A stretch of 64,000 bases of DNA from an uncultured Bulleidia sp. (lineage in GTDB: Bacteria; Bacillota_I; Bacilli_A; Erysipelotrichales; Erysipelotrichaceae). The stretch covers positions 17,931 through 81,930 of the forward strand of contig CAKVBD010000004.1 of the NCBI GenBank assembly GCA_934725105.1. The letters run 5' to 3'. The notes below the pieces were generated by a model, which had not been told where the DNA came from, did no database searches, and saw only the letters and a program-made list of their open reading frames with translations. Both the position numbers and the translations under genes were made by a program. Each line of letters begins with the position of its first letter. Position 1 is the stretch's first letter. This document shows positions 16,610-24,917 of this stretch, in pieces.

Positions 16610-17746
16610 TCATTTTTTATCATCATATGTATCTAAAAAATGATGTTTTTCCTTGTCATCTTTGTAGGCAATGATTGTCTTCAAACTGACATTTTCAACA
16701 CTCTTGAAGATATTCTGTTCCACATATGGATTTGTTTTCTTCAAGTCACGAATCAGATTCTTAACTTCAACGCGTTTTGAACGAGGACGCGTTAAGCACG
16801 CTTCTGAAGAACATGTATCTGTAAATTTACATGCACATTGAATAAAGTACAGGTTATTATGCTTTGCCCATGCTTTAATATCATCTTCTCTGACAAGATA
16901 TAAAGGACGAATAACTTCCATACCTTCAAAATGATTGGAATGTAGTTTAGGCATCATTGTCTGAATCTGTGCACCATATAACATAGACATGACAATTGTT
17001 TCAATCACATCATCAAAATGATGACCTAATGCGATCTTGTTACAGCCAATATTCTTTGCATAGTTATATAAATGTCCTCTACGCATTCTTGCACAGATAT
17101 AACAAGGATTCTTATCAATATGGAATACATTCTCAAAGATATCCGTTTCAAAGATCTCAATTGGAATATTCAGCTTTCTCGCATTATCTTCAATAATCAA
17201 ACGATTCTCTTTAGAATATCCAGGATCCATAACCACAAACTTCACATCAAAGTGGATCTCAGAATACTTATGCAATTCCTGGAAGCACTTTGCCATTAAC
17301 ATAGAATCTTTTCCACCAGAAATACAAACCGCAATCCGATCCCCTTCTTTGATCAATTCATAATCACGTACTGCCTTTGTAAACTTTGACCAGATCTGCT
17401 TACGATATGTTTTAATAATGCTTCTTTCCACCTTTTCCGCAAACTGTCTGGAATTATTTTCTTTCATCTTATCCATGACAATGGAAACATATCCACCATG
17501 CAGACTCACCGCATCATATCCTTGATCACACAAAGCAAGTACAACAGGAATACTCAATTTCCCACGATCACACACAACAACGATCTTTTTATCACGATCA
17601 AATGCATACTTCTCAACTTCATCCATTGCCAAAACAATACTATGGTCAATTGGATTCTTTAATACTTTTTCTTCTTCTCTAATATCCACCAGTACATATG
17701 TACTGGAATCTAACTTCTTTAATTCATCAATTGTTATTTCATTCAT
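16610..17746 (-). CDS. Rhodanese-domain fused to TtcA-like tRNA-thiolation ATPase
   Basis: 378 residues. Residues 1-95 are a rhodanese-like domain (YVLVDIREEE, then VVVCDRGKLS with the expected active-site Cys loop). Residues 110-378 are a PP-loop ATPase of the TtcA/TtuA class: ICISGGKDSMLMA binds ATP, CYICARMRRG provides the CXXC pair, and CACKFTDTC near 300 holds further cysteines for the Fe-S cluster. TtcA makes 2-thiocytidine-32 in tRNA; such enzymes take sulfur from persulfide carriers, which a fused rhodanese could supply. The rhodanese loop lacks the classic CxxGxR form, so it may bind rather than transfer sulfur. It starts 3 nt after the ogt stop, without a clear ribosome site, so translation is probably coupled. 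Confidence 0.82.
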   Translation of the reverse strand: MNEITIDELKKLDSSTYVLVDIREEEKVLKNPIDHSIVLAMDEVEKYAFDRDKKIVVVCDRGKLSIPVVLALCDQGYDAVSLHGGYVSIVMDKMKENNSRQFAEKVERSIIKTYRKQIWSKFTKAVRDYELIKEGDRIAVCISGGKDSMLMAKCFQELHKYSEIHFDVKFVVMDPGYSKENRLIIEDNARKLNIPIEIFETDIFENVFHIDKNPCYICARMRRGHLYNYAKNIGCNKIALGHHFDDVIETIVMSMLYGAQIQTMMPKLHSNHFEGMEVIRPLYLVREDDIKAWAKHNNLYFIQCACKFTDTCSSEACLTRPRSKRVEVKNLIRDLKKTNPYVEQNIFKSVENVSLKTIIAYKDDKEKHHFLDTYDDKK

Positions 17747-17749
17747 AGT

Positions 17750-18256
17750 TTAGTATTTTACAGGAATCTCCTTGTTTTTTATACCCTCTAGACGCAACAA
17801 TTGCTTTTTCTTATCCAATCCAGAAGCATATCCTGTTAATGATCCATCACTGCCAATCACTCTATGACAAGGCACAATAATAGAAATCTTATTTCTGCCA
17901 ACCGCACCGCCAACTGCCTGCGCAGACATATGTTCTTTTTTGCAATGAGATGCAATCGCACCATACGTTGTAGTTTTTCCATAAGGAATCTTTAATAATT
18001 GATTCCATACTTCCATCTGAAATTCACTTCCAGTCATATGCAGCTTTGGAAGAAAATCAGGCTCTTTTCCCAGGAAATACGTATCCAGCCAACGCTTTGC
18101 ATCTAATAAATATTCATCTTCCTGTTCAATGACATCATCAAACCCAGCACGATCATATTTCTGACCAACAAAAAATGCACCACAAAGTCCTTCCGCATCT
18201 GAAACAAGCACCATTTTACCGATTGGTGAATCATAATACATAATATTATTTGCCAT
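17750..18256 (-). CDS. ogt: Methylated-DNA--protein-cysteine methyltransferase
   Basis: 168 residues. It repairs O6-methylguanine by irreversible transfer of the alkyl group to its active-site Cys, seen here in the invariant IIVPCHRVIGSDGSLTGYASG. The upstream DNA-binding helix carries YGAIASHCKKEHMSAQAVGGAVGRN. The N-terminus (YYDSPIGKMVLVSDAEGL) is the usual ribonuclease-H-like domain. Its first codons overlap the AlkA-like gene by 11 nt, so base excision and direct reversal of alkylation damage are co-expressed. No Ada-type regulatory domain is present. Confidence 0.96.
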   Translation of the reverse strand: MANNIMYYDSPIGKMVLVSDAEGLCGAFFVGQKYDRAGFDDVIEQEDEYLLDAKRWLDTYFLGKEPDFLPKLHMTGSEFQMEVWNQLLKIPYGKTTTYGAIASHCKKEHMSAQAVGGAVGRNKISIIVPCHRVIGSDGSLTGYASGLDKKKQLLRLEGIKNKEIPVKY

Positions 18257-18878
18257 AATCTTTCATTCCTTCTATCTTTCCACCAGCTACTGCCCAAAGA
18301 TACAAACTCGCAATGGAACAATATGGAGAAAATCTTCTTCGATATTTCTCAAACAATTGTTTTGTAATCTTACGATGATGATAAACCATACGCAAACCTC
18401 TTTGAATCGCTAAATCATCATACGCAAATACATTCTTTCTCTGCATGCAGAATAAAAGAATCATTTCCGCAGTCCATCTGCCAATACCTTTCAATGACTG
18501 CAGGATTTCAATCACTTCTTCATCACTCTTTTCATACAATCCATCTAGATCAATCTCATGATTTCTAACTTTCAAGGCAAAGTCTTTCATATATGATACT
18601 TTTCGAAATGTTAAGCCAAAACTCTGTAAATATGCATCACTCGCTTCACATATCGTATCTGCATTGATTACACCTAAGCCATCTTTCATTCTTTGATAAA
18701 TAGTTTTCTGTGCTTTCGTAGAAATCTGTTGACCAACAATATGATGAATCACACTTGAAAACAAATCCTCATCCGCTTCTCGATGAATCATCCCAAGTGT
18801 TTCGATGACTTCTTTCATCTTGACATCCTTTTGACAAAGATAATCCATCTCTTCTTTCCCATAAATAAATTCATTCAT
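18246..18878 (-). CDS. AlkA-like DNA-3-methyladenine glycosylase (HhH-GPD)
   Basis: 210 residues. The core HhH-GPD domain of base-excision glycosylases is intact: DLFSSVIHHIVGQQISTKAQ near 40-60, the helix-hairpin-helix LKGIGRWTAEMILLF near 130-145 and the catalytic Asp in FAYDDLAIQRGL near 155. It removes alkylated purines such as 3-methyladenine. It lacks the N-terminal TBP-like domain of E. coli AlkA, as is common in short Bacillota versions. It is the first gene of a three-gene operon (glycosylase, ogt, rhodanese-TtcA). Confidence 0.92.
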   Translation of the reverse strand: MNEFIYGKEEMDYLCQKDVKMKEVIETLGMIHREADEDLFSSVIHHIVGQQISTKAQKTIYQRMKDGLGVINADTICEASDAYLQSFGLTFRKVSYMKDFALKVRNHEIDLDGLYEKSDEEVIEILQSLKGIGRWTAEMILLFCMQRKNVFAYDDLAIQRGLRMVYHHRKITKQLFEKYRRRFSPYCSIASLYLWAVAGGKIEGMKDYGK

Positions 18879-18934
18879 GAATGCTTCCTCATGTCTTTTT
18901 CTCTATTTTAATGCATATTCAAAAATCTACCATA

Positions 18935-18962
18935 TTGATTATTTTTTTTCCTCCTTTACAAT
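18935..18962 (+). promoter_or_regulatory. Promoter giving a leaderless mupG-like mRNA
   Basis: TTGATT at 18935-18940 and TACAAT at 18957-18962, 16-nt spacer. The -10 ends exactly 6 nt before the ATG at 18969, placing the expected +1 on the A of ATG. Confidence 0.65.
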
Positions 18963-18968
18963 GGAGTT

Positions 18969-20054
18969 ATGAAAACATTAGGTATATCTGTTTATCCAGA
19001 ACATAGCACTTACGAAGACGTATTTGCTTACATGAAAAAAGCAGGAGAACTAGGCTTCAAGAGAGTTTTTACATGTTTCCTATCAGTAAAGGAGTCCAAA
19101 GAGGAACTCGTTAAAAACTTCTCAAAGTTCTGTCAGGTCGCACACGAATGTGGTTTAACTGTATCTGCGGATACAAACCCAGAAGTATTCGCACACATTG
19201 GTGCAACACCTTATGATTTGTCCGTTTTCCATGAGATTGGACTTGATATCATCCGTCTGGATGGTCATTTCTCTTCTCAAGAAGATGCCGCAATCACAAG
19301 AAACCCATATGGAATCAAGATCGAATACAACGCATCCGGTAACATTGCTTTCAGCAATTTAATTGAAACAGGTGCAGATCAGGAAAATATGTGTTTCTGT
19401 TCCAACTTTTTCCCACAGCGCCATACAGGTATGGGATTAAAGAGATATCTAGAATTAACATCTAGATATAAGAAGGCAGGTTTCAGAGTTGCATCTTTCA
19501 TTTCTTCTAATGAAAAGAACACATTTGGTCCATGGCCAGTATTTGATGGCTTACCAACGTTAGAAATGCATAGAGATCTTCCAATTGATCTTCAGTTAAG
19601 ACACTTAATTGCGATGAATCTATGTCAGGATATCTTAGTTGGTAATGCATATGCAAGTGATGCAGAACTCAAGGCAATGGCTGATACAGATCTAACAAAG
19701 ATCACAATGAAAGCTACACTTGTTGATGACATCACACCACTTGAAAAGCAAATCGTATATTACGACAAGCACAACCAGCGTGGTGACTGCAATGATGACA
19801 TCCTAAGAAGCTCAGGAACACGTGTTGTATTCAAAGGACAATCCATTCCACCAAGATCAACAGAAGGCTTTACAGCACACCGTGGTGACCTATTGATTGT
19901 TAATGACAATCTAGAACATTACCGTGGTGAACTCTGGGTCGTATGTCACGATATTGAAGTATCCAATGAATATAACCTCGTTGGCAAGCTCAATCCAAAT
20001 GAAGAAATTCTTCTTGATTGGGTATTCCCTGACAGTCCATTCGGCATTCTTTAA
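18969..20054 (+). CDS. mupG: MupG-family protein (DUF871), 6-phospho-N-acetylmuramidase type
   Basis: 361 residues. The whole protein fits the MupG/DUF871 family: a TIM-barrel N-terminal part (LGISVYPEHSTYEDVFAYM, FKRVFTCFLS, GLTVSADTNPEVF, IIRLDGHFS) and a cyclophilin-like C-terminal part with SGTRVVFKG and RGDLLIVND. The characterised Staphylococcus member splits MurNAc-6P-GlcNAc, recycling cell-wall fragments imported by a PTS. No murQ or murein PTS gene lies beside it, so the role is by homology. Translation probably starts leaderless; a GGAG also lies just before the ATG, too close to act as a normal ribosome site. Confidence 0.87.
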   Translation: MKTLGISVYPEHSTYEDVFAYMKKAGELGFKRVFTCFLSVKESKEELVKNFSKFCQVAHECGLTVSADTNPEVFAHIGATPYDLSVFHEIGLDIIRLDGHFSSQEDAAITRNPYGIKIEYNASGNIAFSNLIETGADQENMCFCSNFFPQRHTGMGLKRYLELTSRYKKAGFRVASFISSNEKNTFGPWPVFDGLPTLEMHRDLPIDLQLRHLIAMNLCQDILVGNAYASDAELKAMADTDLTKITMKATLVDDITPLEKQIVYYDKHNQRGDCNDDILRSSGTRVVFKGQSIPPRSTEGFTAHRGDLLIVNDNLEHYRGELWVVCHDIEVSNEYNLVGKLNPNEEILLDWVFPDSPFGIL

Positions 20055-20060
20055 TACACA

Positions 20061-20093
20061 AAAGTTGAAAGTTTTGGCTTTCAACTTTTTTTT
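20061..20093 (+). terminator. Intrinsic terminator after the mupG-like gene
   Basis: AAAGTTGAAAG pairs perfectly with CTTTCAACTTT across TTTTGG, followed by T residues. The next promoter overlaps it. Confidence 0.9.
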
Positions 20094-20103
20094 CATATAC
20101 AAT
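20074..20103 (+). promoter_or_regulatory. Promoter embedded in the terminator, giving a leaderless tmcAL mRNA
   Basis: TTGGCT at 20074-20079 (in the terminator loop) and TACAAT at 20098-20103 with an 18-nt spacer. The -10 ends 6 nt before the ATG at 20110; no Shine-Dalgarno is present. Confidence 0.55.
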
Positions 20104-20109
20104 AGAAAC

Positions 20110-21222
20110 ATGAAAACATGTGGAATTATTTGTGAATACAATCCATTTCATAATGGACATCAATATCAGATTGAACAAGCAAGAAAAAAAACAAACGCAG
20201 ATGTCATGATTGCCGTCATGTCATCTCATTTTATGCAGCGAGGAGAACCCGCATTTATTGATAAATGGAAAAGAGCAGAAGCAGCAGTAAAAAATGGCAT
20301 TGACGTTGTCATTGAATTACCATATATCTACTCAACACAAGCTGCGCATCAATTCGCACAAGGTGGTGTTGATCTATTGAAACTGGCAGATGTAGATTAC
20401 ATTTCCTTTGGCAGTGAATGTGGAAATATTGAAAACCTGTCAGAGATTGCAGATACACCAGTCAATCTCAATCACATCAAAGAAATCATGGATACAGGTG
20501 TATCCTTTCCAAAAGCATATTCATTACTTACATCCCAAATGGAACCAAATGACATCTTAGCTGTATGTTATTTAAAAGCCATCAAAGATACAAAGATCAA
20601 ACCAGTATTGATTCAAAGAAATACAGGATACTTTGATGAAACGATTCAGCCACTCGCAAGTGCATACGCCATCAGAAATGCATGCATGCAGAAGAAAGAC
20701 ATTGAAATCACTACACCAATGAAAGAAGAATTGATGCTGTCATCTTATGTCACAATGGATATGTTCTACCCATATATCCGTACATATTTAATGATGACAC
20801 CATCTTCTAAGTTATCTGAATATTTCTTAATCAGTGAAGGCATTGAAAATCACTTAAAGAAAAACGCAGAGAAATGCGCAACATATCAAGAATTCATACA
20901 GGCATGTGTAAACTACCGCTATACCGCAAGCAAGATCAGAAGATGTCTTGTACAGATCATGATGCAGATTACAAAAGAAGACGTAAAGAACTTGCCAAAG
21001 GTAGATACACTCCGTATCCTGGCATTCAATGATTCCGGTAGAGAATGGCTGCATTCAAAACGTAAAGAAGAAGTACATATTGCTTCAAAGTTTGCGGAAA
21101 TTCCAAAGCCATATCGCACAATGGAATATCAGGCAACACAGCTATACACAAGCGTATTAGATGAACAGGAGAGAAAACGTCTATTAGATCTAGAAATCAA
21201 AGGAGCGCATTACATCAGATGA
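20110..21222 (+). CDS. tmcAL: tRNA(Met) cytidine acetate ligase
   Basis: 370 residues. TmcAL uses acetate and ATP to form N4-acetylcytidine at the wobble base of elongator tRNA-Met. The nucleotidyltransferase-like N-terminus is textbook: CGIICEYNPFHNGHQYQIEQ with the HxGH motif, then SSHFMQRGEPAFIDKWKRAE and DVVIELPY. Middle and C-terminal parts (SAYAIR, RYTASKIRRCLVQIM, LRILAFNDSGREW) also match. The long upstream in-frame extension to 19924 overlaps the previous gene and is rejected; the start at 20110 begins the conserved core. It overlaps the macro-domain gene by 4 nt (ATGA), so the two are coupled. Confidence 0.95.
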   Translation: MKTCGIICEYNPFHNGHQYQIEQARKKTNADVMIAVMSSHFMQRGEPAFIDKWKRAEAAVKNGIDVVIELPYIYSTQAAHQFAQGGVDLLKLADVDYISFGSECGNIENLSEIADTPVNLNHIKEIMDTGVSFPKAYSLLTSQMEPNDILAVCYLKAIKDTKIKPVLIQRNTGYFDETIQPLASAYAIRNACMQKKDIEITTPMKEELMLSSYVTMDMFYPYIRTYLMMTPSSKLSEYFLISEGIENHLKKNAEKCATYQEFIQACVNYRYTASKIRRCLVQIMMQITKEDVKNLPKVDTLRILAFNDSGREWLHSKRKEEVHIASKFAEIPKPYRTMEYQATQLYTSVLDEQERKRLLDLEIKGAHYIR

Positions 21223-21728
21223 CAAAGATTACTACAGTCTTAGGAGACATCACAAAAATCAAAGGCATGGATGCTATTGTCAATGCTGCAAATGAATCTT
21301 TACTTGGTGGAGGCGGTGTGGATGGTGCAATCCATAGAGCTGCTGGACCATCCCTGTTAGAAGAATGTAGAAAATTACATGGCTGTCCTACAGGTGAAGC
21401 AAAGATCACTTCTGCCTATCGTATTCCTTGTGAATATATCATCCATACCGTTGGACCTATCTATTACGGAAATGGTAATGAAGCACAACTCTTAAAGAAT
21501 TGTTATGTAAATTCTTTACAGCTTGCTTCAGTCAATGGAATTCGAAAAATAGCATTTTCATCTATTTCTACAGGTGTGTATAGCTATCCACTGGATGAAG
21601 CTGCACATATAGCATATCAGGCAGTGAAGGAATTTACAGATGCTCTACCAGATGCATTTGATGAAATTGTATGGGTATGCTTTGATGAAAAGACAAAGAA
21701 AGCATACGATAAAGCAATCAACAGTTAA
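21219..21728 (+). CDS. Macro-domain O-acetyl-ADP-ribose deacetylase-type protein
   Basis: 169 residues, a single macro domain (MacroD/YmdB type). Signature segments are ITKIKGMDAIVNAANESLL, GGGGVDGAIHRAAG (ADP-ribose binding, catalytic Asp region), CPTGEAKIT and FSSISTGVYSYPL. Members remove acetyl from O-acetyl-ADP-ribose or mono-ADP-ribose from protein or nucleic acid. No sirtuin or ADP-ribosyltransferase gene lies nearby. It is co-transcribed with tmcAL by a 4-nt overlap. Confidence 0.94.
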   Translation: MTKITTVLGDITKIKGMDAIVNAANESLLGGGGVDGAIHRAAGPSLLEECRKLHGCPTGEAKITSAYRIPCEYIIHTVGPIYYGNGNEAQLLKNCYVNSLQLASVNGIRKIAFSSISTGVYSYPLDEAAHIAYQAVKEFTDALPDAFDEIVWVCFDEKTKKAYDKAINS

Positions 21729-21751
21729 AAGGATCCGCATGGGATCCTTTT
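21727..21751. terminator. Bidirectional terminator between macro-domain and helicase genes
   Basis: AAAGGATCC and GGATCCTTT pair across a 5-nt loop, with A and T runs on either side serving the two converging genes. Confidence 0.85.
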
Positions 21752-24227
21752 ATATGTTTTGATAGTAATTGTTTAAATCTTCCTGCATCTGTTTTTCAAC
21801 CATCTTCCAGTCTTCAGCATTCATTTTGGAAAATAAAGCATGATTGATGGAAAGCATCTTTAGATCTTTGGAATAATACATAAATCGTTTTCTTTCAAAC
21901 TTTTCAAATGGATTTGTCAACATACTCCTTTTCACATAAGAAATATCATGCAAAGATTCGGTTGTATATGGACAGCCATTTCGATCAACTTTCAAACCAT
22001 GATCAATACGATCCTGATAAAAAGAACGATAGGAATGTAATACTTCATCAATATTCACGGCTCCAATGTTATTCATTCGATGAATGAAAGATAATAGAAA
22101 TACCATTTTATAAGAATAGGAATAATCTCTTTCTTTCAAGAATGAAAAAAAGTCTTCTTTGATTGTTTCATCTGTATGCATTGGAATCTTTAACTGTTCT
22201 CGATACTTCTCAACATCATCTTTCGAAAATAGTGGAATAGATTTACTTCCAAACATAAATTCTTTTGTTGGAAGGATTGTTTTCTTTTTGATCCATGATG
22301 TAATTGTTTTTGTATCCACGAAATATTCACGTGCAACCTGTTCTTTACTCAAATACGAACCATATTCTTCTTCAAATGAATGAATATCTACTTGTTCAAT
22401 CTTTTCAATTTCTTCATGAATCCCGTCCACTTCAATCACATCGCCAACATGATATGTTTGAGAAATATCTCCAAACGGAACATAGTAAGGATTATCAAAC
22501 AGCACATGCATATTACAAGCTTTCAAAGCAACGCCATATTCATCTACAACATCAATGATAAAAACATTCTTCTTTGTGTCTGTCTTTCGTAAACCTCTAC
22601 CAATTTGCTGCTGGTAAAGAACTTTCGATAGTGTTGGTCTAGCCATTACAATAATACGCAGTTCAGGATAATCCCATCCTTCTGAAATCATATTGCAGGC
22701 ACATAAGAAACGAATCTTATGTGCTTTAAAACCCCGCATGATTTCTTCTGGATGTTTGCTTTCTCTTGTATAGCTCTTCGCAGAAATACCAAATTGTTTA
22801 CTCAGTATTTCTGCCATCTTAGATGCATGTTTTGTATTCACACAAAAGATAACACCTTGGTAGGCTTTACATTGGTCATCACTAAAATACTCACTTAGAA
22901 CCTGTCCAATGAGTTCATTTCTAGATGTTATGCTGATTGTTTTTTCAAGATCAGCATTCACATAGTCTTTTCCATTAAATCGAATCTTGCTTAAATCAAG
23001 ATTTGTTTTAATTCGATATACATTTGCTTTCGCAATAATTCCTTTATCCATCGCTTCTTTCAAAGAAAGATGTGTAGAATAACTGCCAAAAATAGATTCT
23101 AGTTTCTTTTTATCTGGTCTTTGATCTGTTGCGGTCAATCCAATCAAAAACGAAGGATCGAAAAACTGTATCGTTCTCTTTAATACAGGCGCAACCGCAT
23201 GATGTGCTTCATCCACTACAATATAGTCATAAGAATGTGGATCATATTGAGAAATACGACGAATCATTGATGCATATGTTTTTACATCTACATGTATTCC
23301 TTTTAATGATTGATTGACACGGTTTTCCCAATCCGCTTTCACTCGCACTGTAGGAACAAGAATCAACACTTTCAAATTCACAAAAGATTTCGCATATGAG
23401 AGAATATCTTCTTCAATGATCTTAGATTTTCCACTCGCTGTAGGAAGTACTACGAGAAACGATTTCACACCATTATTTCTTTGCTGATGAATTTCTTCTA
23501 ATGTGATTTCTTGATGTTCATACAGCTTGAACTTTCTTTCCGCTAAAATGCCTGTTTCTTTAAAAGAAGATGTATTTTCACCAATGTATGTTTTAATATC
23601 ATCTTCAATACGATTTTCAAACAGACAATCCTCACTGGAAAATCGATAAAGTTTAATGTTCTGTGTAGAACATGCATTTTGCTTATCTAATTGTTGAATA
23701 TATTTCTTTTCACGGATGATCATTGGATGATGATAATGAATGCCATTTTCTTCAATTGCGATATTTCCATTATCACTTGAAATATAGTAATCCAGGTAAA
23801 AATGATTTCCTTGTTCTGTTGTAATTGCATATTCTTTATTCAAATATTTCAAAGAAGACATCCCATAAACAGAAGCAAAACTATTTTCAAATTTCATCTC
23901 TAAAGGTGATGCTTCCGCATGATTTGAACGGTCATTGATCTTCAGATAATTTTCTTCATGATCCATTTGCCCACGCATACATGCATCAATTCTATTTTCA
24001 TCATAGCCAAGAAAGCGATACACATGCATATATTCTTTCATATATGCATTCTGTTTATCCGTCAAAAGAGAATAGGAAAATGCTTTCGTATCCTGTTTAC
24101 AGATATCAATATCAATAATGATAGAAATATCATCATTCGCATAGAAAATACTGTATCCACCATTGGGATACACTACTTTTTCTTTTCTGTGCATTTGATA
24201 CTTTTCTAGAAATTCTGCTTCATTCAT
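21750..24227 (-). CDS. SF2 (DEAD/DEAH) helicase with N-terminal Vsr/DUF559-like nuclease domain
   Basis: 825 residues. About 105-200 resemble a Vsr/DUF559-type PD-(D/E)XK fold: LDYYIS (Asp146), then IAIEENGIHYHH (Glu159, with Asn161 where Asp is usual) and a final IKLYRF strand. The helicase has LPTASGKS (261-268), VVDEAHH (338-344), GLTATDQRP and QQIGRGLRK (540-548), so ATP binding and hydrolysis look intact. About 625-675 a helix-turn-helix of the MerR/excisionase kind appears (LSKEQVAREYFVDTKTITSW). It starts 1 nt after the stop of a methyltransferase gene and is surely co-translated with it. The architecture recalls restriction and repair helicases, but I recognise no named defence system. 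Confidence 0.75.
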   Translation of the reverse strand: MNEAEFLEKYQMHRKEKVVYPNGGYSIFYANDDISIIIDIDICKQDTKAFSYSLLTDKQNAYMKEYMHVYRFLGYDENRIDACMRGQMDHEENYLKINDRSNHAEASPLEMKFENSFASVYGMSSLKYLNKEYAITTEQGNHFYLDYYISSDNGNIAIEENGIHYHHPMIIREKKYIQQLDKQNACSTQNIKLYRFSSEDCLFENRIEDDIKTYIGENTSSFKETGILAERKFKLYEHQEITLEEIHQQRNNGVKSFLVVLPTASGKSKIIEEDILSYAKSFVNLKVLILVPTVRVKADWENRVNQSLKGIHVDVKTYASMIRRISQYDPHSYDYIVVDEAHHAVAPVLKRTIQFFDPSFLIGLTATDQRPDKKKLESIFGSYSTHLSLKEAMDKGIIAKANVYRIKTNLDLSKIRFNGKDYVNADLEKTISITSRNELIGQVLSEYFSDDQCKAYQGVIFCVNTKHASKMAEILSKQFGISAKSYTRESKHPEEIMRGFKAHKIRFLCACNMISEGWDYPELRIIVMARPTLSKVLYQQQIGRGLRKTDTKKNVFIIDVVDEYGVALKACNMHVLFDNPYYVPFGDISQTYHVGDVIEVDGIHEEIEKIEQVDIHSFEEEYGSYLSKEQVAREYFVDTKTITSWIKKKTILPTKEFMFGSKSIPLFSKDDVEKYREQLKIPMHTDETIKEDFFSFLKERDYSYSYKMVFLLSFIHRMNNIGAVNIDEVLHSYRSFYQDRIDHGLKVDRNGCPYTTESLHDISYVKRSMLTNPFEKFERKRFMYYSKDLKMLSINHALFSKMNAEDWKMVEKQMQEDLNNYYQNI

Positions 24228-24228
24228 A

Positions 24229-24813
24229 TTATTTTTTTCTAAGAATCAGATTCAACCATTTTTCGTTCTCTCTACCTGGTCGAATATCACTTGATTGCCA
24301 TTCTTCCACAAGTACAAATGGAATCTTCTGCATAAAATCATGAAATGTTTCACTTGTGAAATCTGTAAAATATCTTCCATTTCTTTCACAAGAATCCACA
24401 CCATATTTAAAAGAAGTATATACAATTCCGTTTTCTTTTAATGCATCTGCCATCTTCTGAAATACAATGACCAATTGTTCTTTTCTACAATGCAAGATAG
24501 AAGAGCACGCCCAAATTCCATCGTACATATCTTTTTCATTCAAATCTTCAAACAATAACAATTTAACATTCAAACCTGTCAATTTTGATGCAGCTTTCAC
24601 CATCTCAATAGACCCATCACTTGCATCTACATCATATCCATGTTCCAGAAAATACTTCACATCTCTCCCAGCACCACATCCAAAATCCAGGATCTTCGCA
24701 TCACTTTTTAAATATCCCAAAAATTTATCTTGTGTTTGTGAAAACTCTAAAGATTGTGTTGTTGAAGTAAATTGCTTTGCATTTTGATTATAGTATTCCA
24801 ATGTTTTCTCCAT
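24229..24813 (-). CDS. Class I SAM-dependent methyltransferase
   Basis: 194 residues. Motif I ILDFGCGAGRDVKYFL near 40-55 binds SAM, an acidic DVDASDGS follows at the end of the second strand, and the post-motif CSSILHC plus LKENGIVYTSFKYG complete the Rossmann-type fold. No NPPY or similar DNA-base motif is present, so it is more likely to act on a small molecule or protein than on DNA adenine. The family resembles TehB/UbiE-like enzymes. AAAGGA lies upstream of ATG, and only 1 nt separates its stop from the helicase start. Confidence 0.85.
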   Translation of the reverse strand: MEKTLEYYNQNAKQFTSTTQSLEFSQTQDKFLGYLKSDAKILDFGCGAGRDVKYFLEHGYDVDASDGSIEMVKAASKLTGLNVKLLLFEDLNEKDMYDGIWACSSILHCRKEQLVIVFQKMADALKENGIVYTSFKYGVDSCERNGRYFTDFTSETFHDFMQKIPFVLVEEWQSSDIRPGRENEKWLNLILRKK

Positions 24814-24917
24814 ATGATTTCATTCCTTTGATAACCATTTTATCACAATATACTTAAGTATATCCCCTTCCCCTTCCTTCTCATTTTCCTCTATAATATT
24901 TTCAAAAGGAGTGACAC

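Noticed and set aside
19924..20109. Upstream extension of tmcAL
   Set aside because: It overlaps the mupG-like gene and its terminator; conserved TmcAL sequence begins at 20110.
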